Part shown: one piece after another, positions 36,260-46,774 of the stretch | Numbering within the stretch: position 1 is the first letter of the stretch | How the letters are laid out: every line of letters begins with the position of its first letter | NCBI GenBank assembly: GCA_963576565.1 | Contig: OY755046.1 | Span: 70,275,719 to 70,339,718, forward strand | Reading direction: 5' to 3' | DNA: 64,000 bases | Source: Aspidapion aeneum | Taxonomy: Eukaryota; Arthropoda; Insecta; Coleoptera; Brentidae | The notes under the pieces: generated by a model | The model's input: only the letters and a program-made list of their open reading frames with translations | Told to the model about the DNA's origin: nothing | Database searches by the model: none | Program-made: the position numbers and the translations under genes

Positions 36260-36467
36260 CTCCTCTTCGCTGTTCCGAACCTCTTCTAGGGTTGCCGCCA
36301 TTATTATGGCGTAGACTTCTGCTTGAAAAACAGTAGCCTGCTCACCGAGCGAGTAGCTCTTCTGAACTTCTAGTTTTTCCACGTATACTCCCGCTCCTGT
36401 GGTTTGCCTCTCTGATAGTTTGGATCCATCAGTGTAGCAAACTAAAGCGTTCTCCTCAAACAACATT
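35422..36467 (-). pseudogene. LINE-D copy 4 with 13-bp target duplication
   Basis: It is bounded by TTATGTAAAAGTA at 35409-35421 and 36468-36480. On the minus strand, RNase H motifs (CYTDGSKLSERQTTGAGVYV; CSDSQATL after a microsatellite; VWVPGHTGVPGNEKAD) precede an open 142-codon stretch. That stretch contains KATRIRWMLGRTRKDLGLLI and TCPACGQEEETSRHLVAEC. The 3' UTR ends in CCCCCCCCCACT and an (ACT)n tail. An expanded (AT)n run disrupts the RNase H frame. Confidence 0.92.
36194..36257. repeat. (AT)n run inside the LINE-D RNase H coding region
   Basis: About 64 bases of AT, where other copies have only a short TATATATATA word between the codons for the EEL and CSDSQ parts of the protein. Confidence 0.95.
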
Positions 36468-37121
36468 TTATGTAAAAGTAACATTGCCCACTTTCAGAAG
36501 CGCTAGAGATCTGAGCTTTGGCAGACTGATAGGAAATATGATAAAACTATGTGAAAAATCCCCAAAATTTTAATTAACTTCCCTTTCCTATAAATCTTAA
36601 GTTACGTAAAAGTAACATTGCCCACTTCCAGAAACGCTAGAGAGCTGAGCTTTAGAAGGCTGATAGGAACTATGATAAAACCATAGGAAAAAATTAAAAA
36701 ACCTCAAATAGCTGTAATAGCAAAGTAAAAAAAAAACATTTCCAAGCTAGTAAGAATCTTTCATTTTGAAATTTGTATTGTAGAACTTGGCTTTACTTTT
36801 ATCTCAATTCTTTTTACAAAATACCATTTTCACGTACTTGGATTTTTTTTACATAAAATGTTTTTGTAATATTCTCTTTTAACACAGTTTATCAACTATT
36901 TCGGAGGGGGATAAATCCCCCTTAATCCCTCCCGTAGGTACGTCCTTGTATTTATAAGTACATTTTTATCCATTTTCTTTTCATGGTCATATCCAATAGA
37001 ATTAAATATTATATCACAAAAAATATGTTATAAATAAATTTATAAATAAAATCAATAAGATCGTATTTATGCCCCTTGAAAAAAAAATTGATTTTCGATG
37101 TATTGTTATACAGAGTGACCC

Positions 37122-37699
37122 AAAAAAAAACTCTGCCAATATATGGGCCCCTAAGCTCACACTAGGTACTATCGTTATAGTGTACGTGTGAGCTAACATA
37201 ACTAAAAACTGAAATATATTTTATTCAACTCCAGACTAAATTACCTTTTGTTTGATACCACACAAGCCATGTTTTGACTTAAACTCAAATTTTTGAAATC
37301 TACCCCCACCCTTTCAAAAAACCAAAAACTAAAATGTATTTTGTTAAAGTCCGGACTCAATTACCTTTCGTTTGATATCACACACGCCATATTTTCACTT
37401 AAACTCTAATTTTTAAAATATACCCCCACCCTTTTTTTTAAATAAATTAAAATGTATTTTGTTTAACTGCAGACTCAATTACCTTTCGTTTAATATCACA
37501 CACGCCATATTTTCACATAAATTCTAATTTTTGAAATCTACCCCCACCCTTTTATTTAATTTGTGTTGGGTGGATTTTGTTCATTTTTAAATGGGACCAT
37601 CTCGAGCCAAGACCCAGCCTAGGTACCAAATTTCATTAAAATCGGCCAAGCGGTTTTTGAGTTATGCGCGTTGGTCGTTACAGACAGACATACAGACAC

Positions 37700-37750
<51 letters not shown>

Positions 37751-37917
37751 TACAGACAGACAGACAGACAGACAGACGGCGCAACAAAAAAGTTTCAAAA
37801 TCATCTGAAACGCAAAGATATATAAAAAATTTTGAAATCGGAGCAACTTTTTTTTTCTCGAAAAAATTAGGATCACCATAGCTCACACTACTATAGTATA
37901 GTATATGTGTGAGCTAA
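37122..37917 (-). mobile_element. Palindrome-ended CTGT element (HP), copy 4
   Basis: A complete copy in minus orientation. The right-end palindrome (GTACACTATAACGATAGTAC) is at 37150-37195 and the left-end palindrome is at 37880-37917. Three direct repeats carry ATGGCGTGTGTGATATCAAA variants, and the CTGT tract is about 100 bp. It closely matches copy 2. Confidence 0.88.
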
Positions 37918-37972
37918 TAGAATGCCATGAAATCGTTAACGTCATTTATTAATGTAGTTAGAAGGGACTTAA

Positions 37973-38220
37973 TGAAATAAAACCTGACTTTATTCTGACA
38001 GATTTACATAGAAAACTGACAGCTGAGGTCTCAAAATTGACATACCAAAGTCAGATTTAAAAATAAATTCGGTAACTTTCATTTAATAAATACAGACACT
38101 AATAAATCCGATTCTTAAATACACAATGGCCGAATTTTGAATGAAAGCAGCTGCTTTTTATATGTAAATCTGTCACAATACGGTTGATTTTAAAATAAGG
38201 TAAGGTTTTATTCCAATATT
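37973..38220. mobile_element. Family M1 MITE, copy d
   Basis: It begins AGGGACTTAATGAAATAAAA and ends (reverse) AATATTGGAATAAAACC. The interior matches copy a in inverse orientation, for example GCAGCTGCTTTTTATATGTA. Confidence 0.78.
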
Positions 38221-38639
38221 ATCTATTATCTAAGACACACTAATGAAAGAAAAATTAAAGATTTTACAATTTTTATTTTAGAAAATTAAAACATTGTATT
38301 TTTCTCGGTGGGAGGGGCTACAAATACTAAAATAAATTTTCTTTGCAGTTTTTGACATGTCTGAGCTGTTTGATTTGGCACAAATCTAGATTAATGCCGC
38401 CGCAGGTAATTTTTTTTTTTAATTAAGTAGATTTTGTAAAAAAAATTAAATTAGTAACTCTGCAAAACTAAAAATTGAGTATTATGTCTTTTCGATAAAT
38501 TCTAATCATGATTGTATCGAAAATAAAATTATCTACTAGGGTTTTAAAAATAGTAAGCAAAAACTAGCTTTTTTTTTCTGAAGAGAAATATGGGACGTTT
38601 TAATTCCTCAAAAATTTGAGGGGTTAGTTGGTTACTTAC
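38221..38639. other. Intron 1, 5' end
   Basis: This is the start of intron 1 downstream of the exon 1 donor (GTAAGTAAC). It is AT-rich and no other feature was recognised. Confidence 0.5.
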
Positions 38640-38835
38640 TTCTTTTTGGACTCTTTTTCTTGTATATATGGATTTGTTCATCGGAGCATTCAAAATCTTT
38701 GTAATTTTTCTCTTTTTTCTCACTTTTTTCGGAATTTACAACTCGGCCGTCGAATTTTTCTGGTAATTCGTTTGGGTTGACAGCGTCGTAGGTTTTTCCG
38801 AAAACTCGGTTCCAAATTTGGTAAAATTCCTTCAT
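38640..38835 (-). CDS. Class B scavenger receptor, coding exon 1
   Basis: The ATG at 38835 is the first after an in-frame TAG 12 bases upstream. The exon encodes 65 residues starting MKEFYQIWNRVFGKTYDAVN and ending KKKSPKR, rich in Lys and Glu, with no signal peptide. The donor GTAAGTAAC leaves a single A, which exon 2 completes to Ser, so the tail runs straight into the membrane helix. Assignment to this gene rests on position, strand, donor quality and phase rather than on homology, because N-terminal tails of CD36 proteins are poorly conserved. At about 65 residues the tail is longer than the roughly 10-residue tail of classic CD36. An alternative first exon for the same gene is possible. 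Confidence 0.75.
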
Positions 38836-38882
38836 TTTTAGATTTTTTTTGGTGTTCTATTTGAAATTTCTTTATTGATTGT
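38836..38882 (-). other. 5' UTR part of exon 1, with splice acceptor
   Basis: On the minus strand a pyrimidine-rich TTTTCCTATTATATTTCAG precedes position 38882, so exon 1 probably has 47 bases of 5' UTR joined to an upstream non-coding exon. Confidence 0.55.
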
Positions 38883-39339
38883 CTGAAATATAATAGGAAA
38901 AGATCCTAGATTTTATTTTCTTTTTATATAAAAAGCCTTTTAAAAAAAATTGTGCAAAACAGAAACAATTTTTTAAGTAAAAACTAAAGTTTTTTTTTTG
39001 TCGGTTTTTGCCAAATTTCAAAATTTATATCTAGACTATCCTGTGTCCAACTGTTATGGAATTTTCAGGAGGTATAAAATTTTTACCCCTCTTTCAAATG
39101 GTGTAAGCCAGCTTTGCCCAAAACTACATGGAAAAAAGTATTTTTTAAATATAACAAAAAAACACTATAGAAAACTGCTAAAATGTTTTAAATATAATAA
39201 AAATGTTCAAATTGTTTTTGAACAAATTGCTTTTTAAAAAATTCTGTTTAAAAACTTGTGTAGACAGTCTATTTATGCAAATTACTTTAATATAAACTTA
39301 CAATTTGTTTTTGCAAAAAAAAATTTGCTCTGAAAAAAA

Positions 39340-41790
39340 CGTCTAAAAGTTCACAAACTGACAAAAAAAAAGTTGAACTTAGCCTTTAAAAATTATTAGT
39401 CCTAACACTATGATTTGGTAATTTTATTTTAGGGAAAATGACTTAAATAAACAATTTTCCTACTATAATTATTCTTTTAAAAACTGTAATTTAAAAAAAA
39501 AACAGTGATTATTAAATGAATAAAGTGTCAATTACTTTAACTAGACTTTATTTAACATTTAATAATTTTATATTATGTGTGCAGTTCAATTTTTTATGCT
39601 TTATCTAATTTTCAATTTACGTCAAAAACCGTTTTTTTTGTATAATTTCTGTAATAAAAAATATATTTGGGACAAATTATAGAATTTGTCTCAGTATGTT
39701 CATAATATGGTAATTGCTAGAAAATTATATTTTTTTTATCTCAATAATTATGAATATTACCAATAAAAAGTGTTGATATGTTTAAAAAGACATTTTTATT
39801 GTATTAAATTGTTTTTTTGGAATTTAAACAAGTAACATCTTGAATCCCATCCAAAACTATTACTTTTTATCACCGGAAAGTTCGAATTGTTTTTCAAAAA
39901 CTATTTTTTTTTTGATTCTGTTTAAAAAAACTTGTGTTGTTAAGATATAGTTACAATAAAAAAAATGTAAAAAAATTTTGCAAAAATCGTTTTTTTTTTA
40001 AATAATAAAAATATTAAAAAAATATATTTGATCATCTAAATTAAAAAATTTGTCTCAGTAATATAATAATATGGTAATTGCTAGAAAATTATATTTTTTT
40101 TTATCTCAATAATTATGAAAATTACCAACAAAAATTGTAACATTGTTCGGTTCGGTTCGGTTCATTTTTTTATTATTTTTTGCATTTTAAGGATGAAAGT
40201 ATTACTTTTTATCACCGGAATGTTTGAATTGTTTTTCAAAAAACTATTTTTTAAAGATTCTGTTTAAAAAGCTTGTGTACTTATGCAAATTCTTCTAAGA
40301 TATAATTACAAAAAAAAATGTTAAAAATTTTTGTTAAAAAAAATTCTAAAAGTCCACAAACTGACAAAAAAAAATTGAACTCAGCCGTTTAAAATTATAA
40401 ATCCTAGTCACCATGATTTGGGATTTTTAGTTTTGGGAAAATTATTTAAATACTCAATTTTCCTACTTTAATTATTCTCTTAAAAACTGTAATTTAAAAA
40501 AAAAACAGTGATTATTATATGAATAAAGTGTCAATTACTTTAACTAGACTTTATTTAGCAATTAATAATTTTATATTTTGTGTGCAGTTCAAATTGTTAT
40601 GCTTTATTTTTATAATTTTCAATTTACGTCAGAAATCATTTTTTTAAAAATAATGTCTGTAATAAAAATAATAAAAAATATATTTGGCAGTACAAATTAA
40701 AAAATTTGTCTCAGTAAGTATATAATATGGTAATTGCTAGAAAATTATATTTTTTTTATCCTAATAATTATGAAAATTACCAACAAAAAGTGTAACATTG
40801 TTGATGTGATTAAAAAAACATTTTTTTTTAATTAAATTGTTTTTTTGGAAATTAAACAAGTAGCATCTTGAATCCCATTTTTATTTACAGATTTTGATAA
40901 AGCATATATTTTTTATTTTAAAAGCGAAATATCTCAAAAATTATTTTTCGAATTTTAAGGATCAAAGTATTACTTTTTATCACCAGAATGTTTTAATTGT
41001 TTTTCAAAAAACTATTTTTTAAAGATTCTGTTTAAAAACTTGTGTACTTATGCAAATTCTTTTAAAATATAGTTACAATAAAAAAAATTGTAAAAAAATT
41101 TTGCTTAAACAAAAAAATTCTACAAGTCCACAAACTGACAAAAAAAAGTTAAACTCAGCCGTTTAAAATTATAAGTCCTAGATTTTTGGTTTTGGGAAAA
41201 ATACTTAAATACTCAATTTTCCTACTAGAATCATTATTATTTTCTTAAAAACAGTAATTTAAAAAAAAAACATTGATTATTAAAAAAAAAGTTGAACTTG
41301 GCCTTTAAAAATTATTAATCCTAGTCACCATGGTTTGGTAATTTTATTTTAGGGAAAATGACTTAAATAAGCAATTTTCCCACTATAATTATTCTTTTAA
41401 AAACTGTAATTTAAAAAAAACAGTGATTATTAAATGAATAAAGTGTCAATTAATTTAACTAGACTTTATTTAGCAATTAATAAATTTATATTATGTGTGC
41501 ATTTAAAATTTTTATGCTTTACTTTTATAATTTTCAATTTACGTCAAAAATCGTTTTTTTTTTGTTAATGTCCGTAATAAAAATATTTAAAAAAAATATA
41601 TTTGGCAGTACAAATTAAAAAATTTGTCTCAGTAAGTAAATAATATGGTAATTGCTAGAAAATTAAATTTTTTTTTATCTTAACAATTATAAAAATTACC
41701 AATAAAAAGTGTAACGTTGTTGATATATGATTAAAAAGACATTTTTTTTTATTAAATTGTTTTTTTGGAATTTAAAAAAGTAGCATCTTC
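39340..41790. repeat. Complex AT-rich tandem array
   Basis: GAATAAAGTGTCAATTACTT recurs at about 39517, 40521 and 41436. ATGGTAATTGCTAGAAAATT recurs near 39706, 40070, 40727 and 41645, and CCACAAACTGACAAAAAAA also recurs. Units are about 0.9-1.0 kb with an extra partial unit, so the order is not strictly periodic. No frame is conserved. It lies just upstream of coding exon 1. Confidence 0.85.
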
Positions 41791-41793
41791 ATT

Positions 41794-41821
41794 CCGAGAA
41801 GAGCGTGTTCGCTCTTCTCGG
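41794..41821. repeat. Perfect GC-rich 12-bp stem, 4-base loop
   Basis: CCGAGAAGAGCG, then TGTT, then CGCTCTTCTCGG form a perfect hairpin. It is followed by TCTTCAATC rather than a T run, and stands out in AT-rich DNA. Confidence 0.9.
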
Positions 41822-41997
41822 TCTTCAATCTTATATTTTTATACAGAGTGTGATAAAGCATATATTTTTACCTTCCTATTATTTTCAAAGAATTTTTTTT
41901 TTTGATATTATGTCGAAAATATGTTATTAGGGTGTATTTTGACCTATCTCAGCAAAATCTTCGTGACGTCTCTCCGTGTGTGTGTGCATGTTGTAAA

Positions 41998-42190
41998 CAG
42001 AGGCGTATATAAGGGGGGCCTGTGGGGCCGCCTTTCCCCCGAAGCTAAGATATTTTCAGATATTTTCCACATATTTCATGAATACAAACATAAAATAGCA
42101 TAAAATACGGCCTCATGGAATCTCGGGCCACCCCGGAAACTGTGTTGGGTCCCCCCCCCGAATTTTTTTTCTATATACGTCTCTGTGTTA
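41998..42190. mobile_element. Family H MITE, complete copy
   Basis: The left CAGAGGCGTATATAAGGGGG and right (reverse) CAGAGACGTATATAG are inverted ends. The middle has CATATTTCATGAATACAAAC and CGGCCTCATGG, with G and C tracts on both sides. Confidence 0.75.
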
Positions 42191-42386
42191 AAAATTATTT
42201 TTGTATTTTAAGGATGAAATGTGTAGGTACTTTTTATCCCGCATTTTAGGGATAGAAGTATCACTTTTTATCACTAATAAGAAGTGGCGAATAAAAAGTA
42301 AAAAATCAGTAAGAAAGTCAGTAAAAAAAACGTCAAACTTAAAAATAAAAAAATTTAAAAATCTAAAAAAAGTGAAAAACTAGGAA

Positions 42387-42440
42387 AATATTGCTAAAAA
42401 TATAGGCTGGAGTATGAACTACACTAAAACAAAAAAAAAT
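42387..42440 (+). pseudogene. LINE-A scrap
   Basis: ATTGCTAAAAATATAGGCTG followed by TATGAACTACACTAAAAC matches the 8.6-kb LINE-A relic. It is too short for more. Confidence 0.6.
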
Positions 42441-42503
42441 AAATGGATAAATAAAGCTCCTACGAAATTTTCGGTTATAACAGGAATTATTTAGCAAAAT
42501 ATA

Positions 42504-42673
42504 CAGTGGCGCTCCCAGGAATGGGTCTTGGGGGGGGCCCGAGGCCTCTTGGGGGGGGCCAAAGCCTCATGATGTCAAATTTTAAGTTATTTTTTGTGTT
42601 TTATCATGAAATATGTAGAAAATATGTAAAAAAATCTAAGGCTTGGGGGGGGGGGGAGCCCTGTGCGCCCATG
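42504..42673. mobile_element. Family H MITE with 7-bp duplication
   Basis: It starts CAGTGGCGCTCCCAGGAATG and ends CTGTGCGCCCATG. The flanks are identical AAATATA at 42497-42503 and 42674-42680. It includes a duplicated G-tract block (GGGGGGGGCCCGAGGCCTC). Confidence 0.75.
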
Positions 42674-43187
42674 AAATATAGTCTACCATATTTCGAAAAC
42701 AGTGTATTGATACGATGCTCCGTTAAAAAGTTAGCATTTTTTAAAGTATTTAATTGTCAAAAACTGTCATTAGCATTAATGTATTTTGACCAAAATCTAA
42801 TCAGCTTGTGAGAGTGTTTAACTAAAAATTTTGTGAAAATCGGTTTAGCGGTTTAGGAGCTATTGTGTTACGGACAGACACACACACACACAGACAGACA
42901 TCACGACGATATTGCTAGGATAGGTCAAAATACACCCAAATAACATATTTTCGGCGTTATCTCAAAAAAATTTTTTTTTTAAATAATACCTTCTCTAGCC
43001 ATTGCTATGCGGGCTAGGAAGGTAAAAATCAGTAGGAAAGTCAGTAAAAAAAAACATAAAACCTAAAAATAAAAAAATCTTGAAAAAGTAGGAAAAATAA
43101 CTTGTAAACCCTGTAAAAAAGTTTATTTTTATTCTTTGACGAATTGTAGCCCTGTCTTTGGTCGGGCTACAAACTTTATGCCTGAAT

Positions 43188-44300
43188 AAAAAGTGCTACT
43201 TTTATCAGAATATCATTTAAAAATTTACATACCCTGTTGATAAAAAATTTGGTTCTGTTTTGCACAAAAAACACACAATTTCTTAAATAAAACGTAACAA
43301 AAAAAATTAAATTTTAAATAGTCTTAAAAATATATTCTATAAAAAAAAGTGCTACTTTTATAAAATTATCATTTAAAAATTTAAATTCCCTATTGAAAAA
43401 AATTTGGTTCTGTTTTGCACAAAAAACACACAATTTCTTAAATAAAACGTAACAAAAAATACTCTGCCAATATATGGGCCCCTAAGCTCACACTAGGTAC
43501 TATAGTTATAGTGTACGTGTGAGCCAATATAACTAAAAACTGAAATATATTTTATTCAACTCCGGACTAAGTTACCTTTTGTTTGATACCACACATGCCA
43601 TGTTTTGACTTAAACTCAAATTTTTGAAATCTACCCCCACCCTTAAAAAAACAAAAACTAAAATGTATTTTGTTAAACTCCGGACTCAATTACCTTTCGT
43701 TTGATATCACACACGCCATATTTTCACTTAAACTCTAATTTTTAAAATATACCCCCACCCTTTTTTTTTAAATAAATTAAAATGTATTTGGTTTAACTGC
43801 AGACTCAATTACCTTTCGTTTGATATCACACACGCCATATTTTCACATAAACTCTAATTTTTGAAATCTACCCCCACCCTTTTATTTGGTTTGTGTTCGG
43901 TGCATTTTATTCATTTTTAAATGGGACCATCTCGACCCAACACCCAGCCTAGGTACCAAATTTCATTAAAATCGGCCGAGCGGTTTTTGAGTTATGCGCG
44001 TTGGTCGTTACAGACAGACATACAGACAGACAGACATACAGACAGACAGACAGACAGACGGCGCAACAAAAAAGTTTCAAAATCATCTGAAACGCAAAGA
44101 TATATAAAAACTTTTGAAATCGGAGCAACTTTTTTTTTCTCGAAAAAATTAGGAAATAATTTTAAAAATATATTCTATAAAAAAAGTGCTACTTTTATAA
44201 AATTATCATTTAAAAATTTAAATTCCCTATTGAAAAAAATTTGGTTCTGTTTTGCACAAAAATCACACAATTTCTTTAAAAAAACAAACTAATAACTATT
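43188..44300. repeat. Tandem repeat, about 155-bp unit, three copies, split by HP copy 5
   Basis: AAAGTGCTACTTTTAT with TTTGGTTCTGTTTTGCACAA occurs at about 43190, 43347 and 44185. The HP element inserted between units 2 and 3 at 43455-44153. Confidence 0.85.
43455..44153 (-). mobile_element. Palindrome-ended CTGT element (HP), copy 5, left palindrome missing
   Basis: The right-end palindrome and GGCAGAGTATTTTTT are intact. It has three direct repeats and a CTGT tract of about 48 bp. The element stops at TCCTAATTTTTTCG, before the left palindrome, where the tandem repeat resumes. Confidence 0.85.
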
Positions 44301-44325
44301 CTTAAAAATATTATTTTATAATTAC

Positions 44326-44920
44326 CTTTTTGGAACCAGAATTCAGCAGGAAAAAAAATCAACGACACACTTATAAAAGTCTTTGAATAATAATAAAAAA
44401 AACTAAAGATAATTAAAAAAATAACACGCGTGGAAAGAACAAAGAACACTATATACGAAATCACTAACAATAAAGAAAATTTTGAAATTTTTTAGTTTCT
44501 AGGTAATAAATTAATTTAAAAAAAAAGTGTAAATTAAATATTTTTGCTGCGATTGTTTACTAGACAAATGCTGCAACCAAAATATTGCAGAAGTCGCGTG
44601 GTCAAGTCACTCGCTACTCGTTTACTTATTAATTTATTTACTTTCTTTCAAAGTTAGTCCTGCAGACCAGTATCCGTCACTATTGAGCATTAATATAAGA
44701 ATGATACGCTTTATCTAACGATATCTATATTTACAGTATTATTCCTGCTGGGTTTTCAAATTGTTAAGCGACATGTTCAGCCAATCACGTCGTTCGGTTC
44801 CGTCCCCACCATTCTGCTAAGCCGTTGGGTTCTCGCACGCAGGATAACCCATCAACTTTGGGTTCGCAGGATTCCAAGAATCGGAGCTTTGCGGTACTGG
44901 GGTCGCGACAACCGTTGGGA
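44326..44920 (-). promoter_or_regulatory. Candidate non-coding first exon and promoter of the scavenger receptor gene
   Basis: On the minus strand CTGGTTCCAAAAAG|GTAATT at 44326 looks like an exon end and donor. Upstream (44550-44920) is low-copy, less AT-rich DNA unlike its surroundings. It holds a GTGATTGGCTG CCAAT-type word near 44795 and GATA words near 44730. This fits a 5' UTR exon spliced to the acceptor at 38883. No TATA box or initiator could be fixed, and the evidence is positional only. Confidence 0.25.
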
Positions 44921-45164
44921 AAAGGTGCAAGATTTCTTAATGTTTATTAAAGTCGTGGAAATTTTTTTGAAAATAAGTTTTTAAATACTTTTTTCAGATG
45001 CAGGTTTTTTAAAAATGGTTTTTTAAGAAAACTAATTTTTAGAGACTTTTTATTAGATAAAAACTACATTTTTTGAAAAGCAAGTTTTATTCCAAAATAG
45101 CCAAAGTTTTTCGAACGATTTTTTTTTAAGTTTCCTCAATTAAGACCCTTCATATTCTCTTGAA

Positions 45165-45297
45165 TAAAACACTAAAAGAAAAAATAATCCCAAACAACTT
45201 GAAAGAATCTATAACCATTATTCTACACAAGAAAGGCGATAGAGTAGACCTCAAAACCATTGACGTTTAATTCTTCTCAATGTAGTTTATAGGCTTT
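45165..45297 (+). pseudogene. LINE reverse-transcriptase scrap (N-terminal palm region)
   Basis: The translation LNKTLKEKIIPNNLKESITI followed by ILHKKGDRVDLKTID resembles the W-K-x-I-I-x-L-x-KKGD-x-x-D-L-x-NYRPI region of RTE-like reverse transcriptases. A stop follows at once. Confidence 0.65.
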
Positions 45298-45313
45298 TCA
45301 TGAAAATATTATA

Positions 45314-45540
45314 CAGGGTGTTCGGCACATGAACCGTCAAAAATTTTTGGGAGATTGTTGGGGTCATTTGCTACCTTTTCAACTTTGGAACTTGGGTCCT
45401 TAGAGTCACGGCTATAGAGATATGAATTTTTTAATTTTTTTCTCAAATTACCGAAAATCCCACCTTTAAACCCTCGTAAGCTTTTTATTAATGTCTGAAA
45501 AAGCACCGTTTTTTTGATAATTCTGTAATCTTATGCTACT
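45314..45540. mobile_element. Single end of a CAGGGTGTTCGGC element
   Basis: TA|CAGGGTGTTCGGCACATG resembles the end of a TA-flanked insect MITE. No matching right end was found. The antisense open frame of 65 codons has no recognisable domain. Confidence 0.35.
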
Positions 45541-45579
45541 TCAACTAATTAATAGATTTGTTAAAATTTATGTACCAAA

Positions 45580-46774
45580 CCCAACTAACATTTATAGTAG
45601 CGGCTACATGTTCTAAAGGCTTTGCTACTTTCTTATAGTAGAAATGTGGTGATCCCAACCAAAATTTGTTACTTTTTAGTTCTAACTACTATTTAGTATC
45701 AGGAAATAGTAGATGTTTCGTAAAAACGACCCTCTAAACTACTTCATAGGATTGTTTCTTAATAGTCGATTCTGATAGTCTTCTCTACCACAATAGGACG
45801 TTGCTAAAGTTTGACTTTCTTTTTAGTCGTTATTTCGTAGTCGCCCTGACTTTTATATCCTACTTAATTACCACTAGAAAGTTAAGCTTCATTGGAGTCC
45901 CCAACAAGTGTATCCGACAACTACATTATAACTTTAATTTTTACCACAAAAGTTTGTGTCATCATAGTAACATCTGATGTAACAATGTAGACAAAATAAC
46001 TTTTTGGATCAACTTTAAAGCCGCAACTACTTTCAAGTAACCTTTTCGACTATCAGGGAATATAGTTTGGGACGCCATGTTTTTATGTAAGAAAGAAAAT
46101 TTAATATTTTTGTTGTCGTTTTATGAGCTCATATTAAAGAGCCATACTATTTTATAAACAAATTAGTTGAAGCTTACCAAAAATGCTCTTCTTAAGCACC
46201 ATTTGTTGTAGTTAACTGTCGATTATGAAAACATAACCTCCAAAATCACAACACAAAAATTCCATCAGCTACCAGAAAACGGCTCAATTTTACGGGCGCA
46301 CCGGTTTTTTGCAATATATATAATGCATGTTATACAAAAAACTTTGTGTCGCACTCGAATTTTGATCCTCTGCTCGTAAATTCTCACACTTTTGGATAAC
46401 ATAGTTCATATTATAACCATAACCAAACAAAAAAACTAAGCGAGTCTGTTTACTGTTGTGTCCACCATATTGTGTAACAATTCTACCAAAAAGAAACGAT
46501 TATATTATTTGCAACTACATCGCAACTTTTATGCCATTACGGAAAAAAAACAGCCTCTACGACGTAGTAGATACCTGGCTACGACGTAGTAGTGTAGTTG
46601 TTACTACAGTGATTTTAAACACTTGGCCAAGTAGTTATAACCAGAAATTGGTTCCCCACTTATTATAACGTCGCTGTATGGTATACTGAGACGTAGCGGG
46701 AGTACGTTGCGGTTACTTTTAAGAAATTCTTTCTAGTTGGGGTTTCGTCGTTACAACTTTAATTGTTTGTTGGG
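45580..46774 (+). mobile_element. Family G non-coding element, copy 1
   Basis: It starts CCCAACTAACATTTATAGTA and ends GTTTGTTGGG, giving short imperfect inverted ends (CCCAACTAACA/CCCAACAAACA). It is nearly identical over its 1.2 kb to copy 2 in opposite orientation. The interior has CTACGACGTAGTAGATACC and CTACGACGTAGTAGTGTAG, among many TAGTAG words. The 70-codon frame is shared only because the DNA is. Confidence 0.85.

Larger units (their letters stand above)
34943..36948. mobile_element. Family K hAT-type element, host to LINE-D
   Basis: The ends CAGGGACGTACCCAAG and (reverse) CAAGGACGTACCTACGGGAG match the copy at 25848-26298. The flanks GATTTATA (34935-34942) and TATTTATA (36949-36956) agree at 7 of 8 positions. 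Inside is a duplicated block of about 120 bases (GTAACATTGCCCACTT, GCTAGAGA, GCTGATAGGAA) and a LINE-D copy. No transposase was seen. Confidence 0.78.
41868..43025. mobile_element. Inverted-repeat element, TTTACCTTCCTA ends
   Basis: Both ends read inward TTTACCTTCCTA, then a T-rich run, then AAAATATGTTATTAGGGTGT (or its close variant) and TTTTGACCTATC, then CGTGACGTC/CGTGATGTC and a GTGT run. The inverted ends total about 110 bases. It contains two family H MITEs and a LINE-A scrap. An internal fragment (GATACGATGC, GTGTTACGGACAGAC) recurs at 59530-59710. Confidence 0.75.

Noticed and set aside
45309..45506. 65-codon frame beginning MLFQTLIKSLRGF as a small gene
   Set aside because: It starts in unrelated DNA and ends in the terminal repeat of a CAGGGTGTTCGGC transposon end; no domain.
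46456..46668. 70-codon frame beginning MCPPYCVTILPK, also present at 54205-54450
   Set aside because: It is shared because both copies of the family G element are nearly identical throughout, including clearly non-coding parts; no domain is visible.
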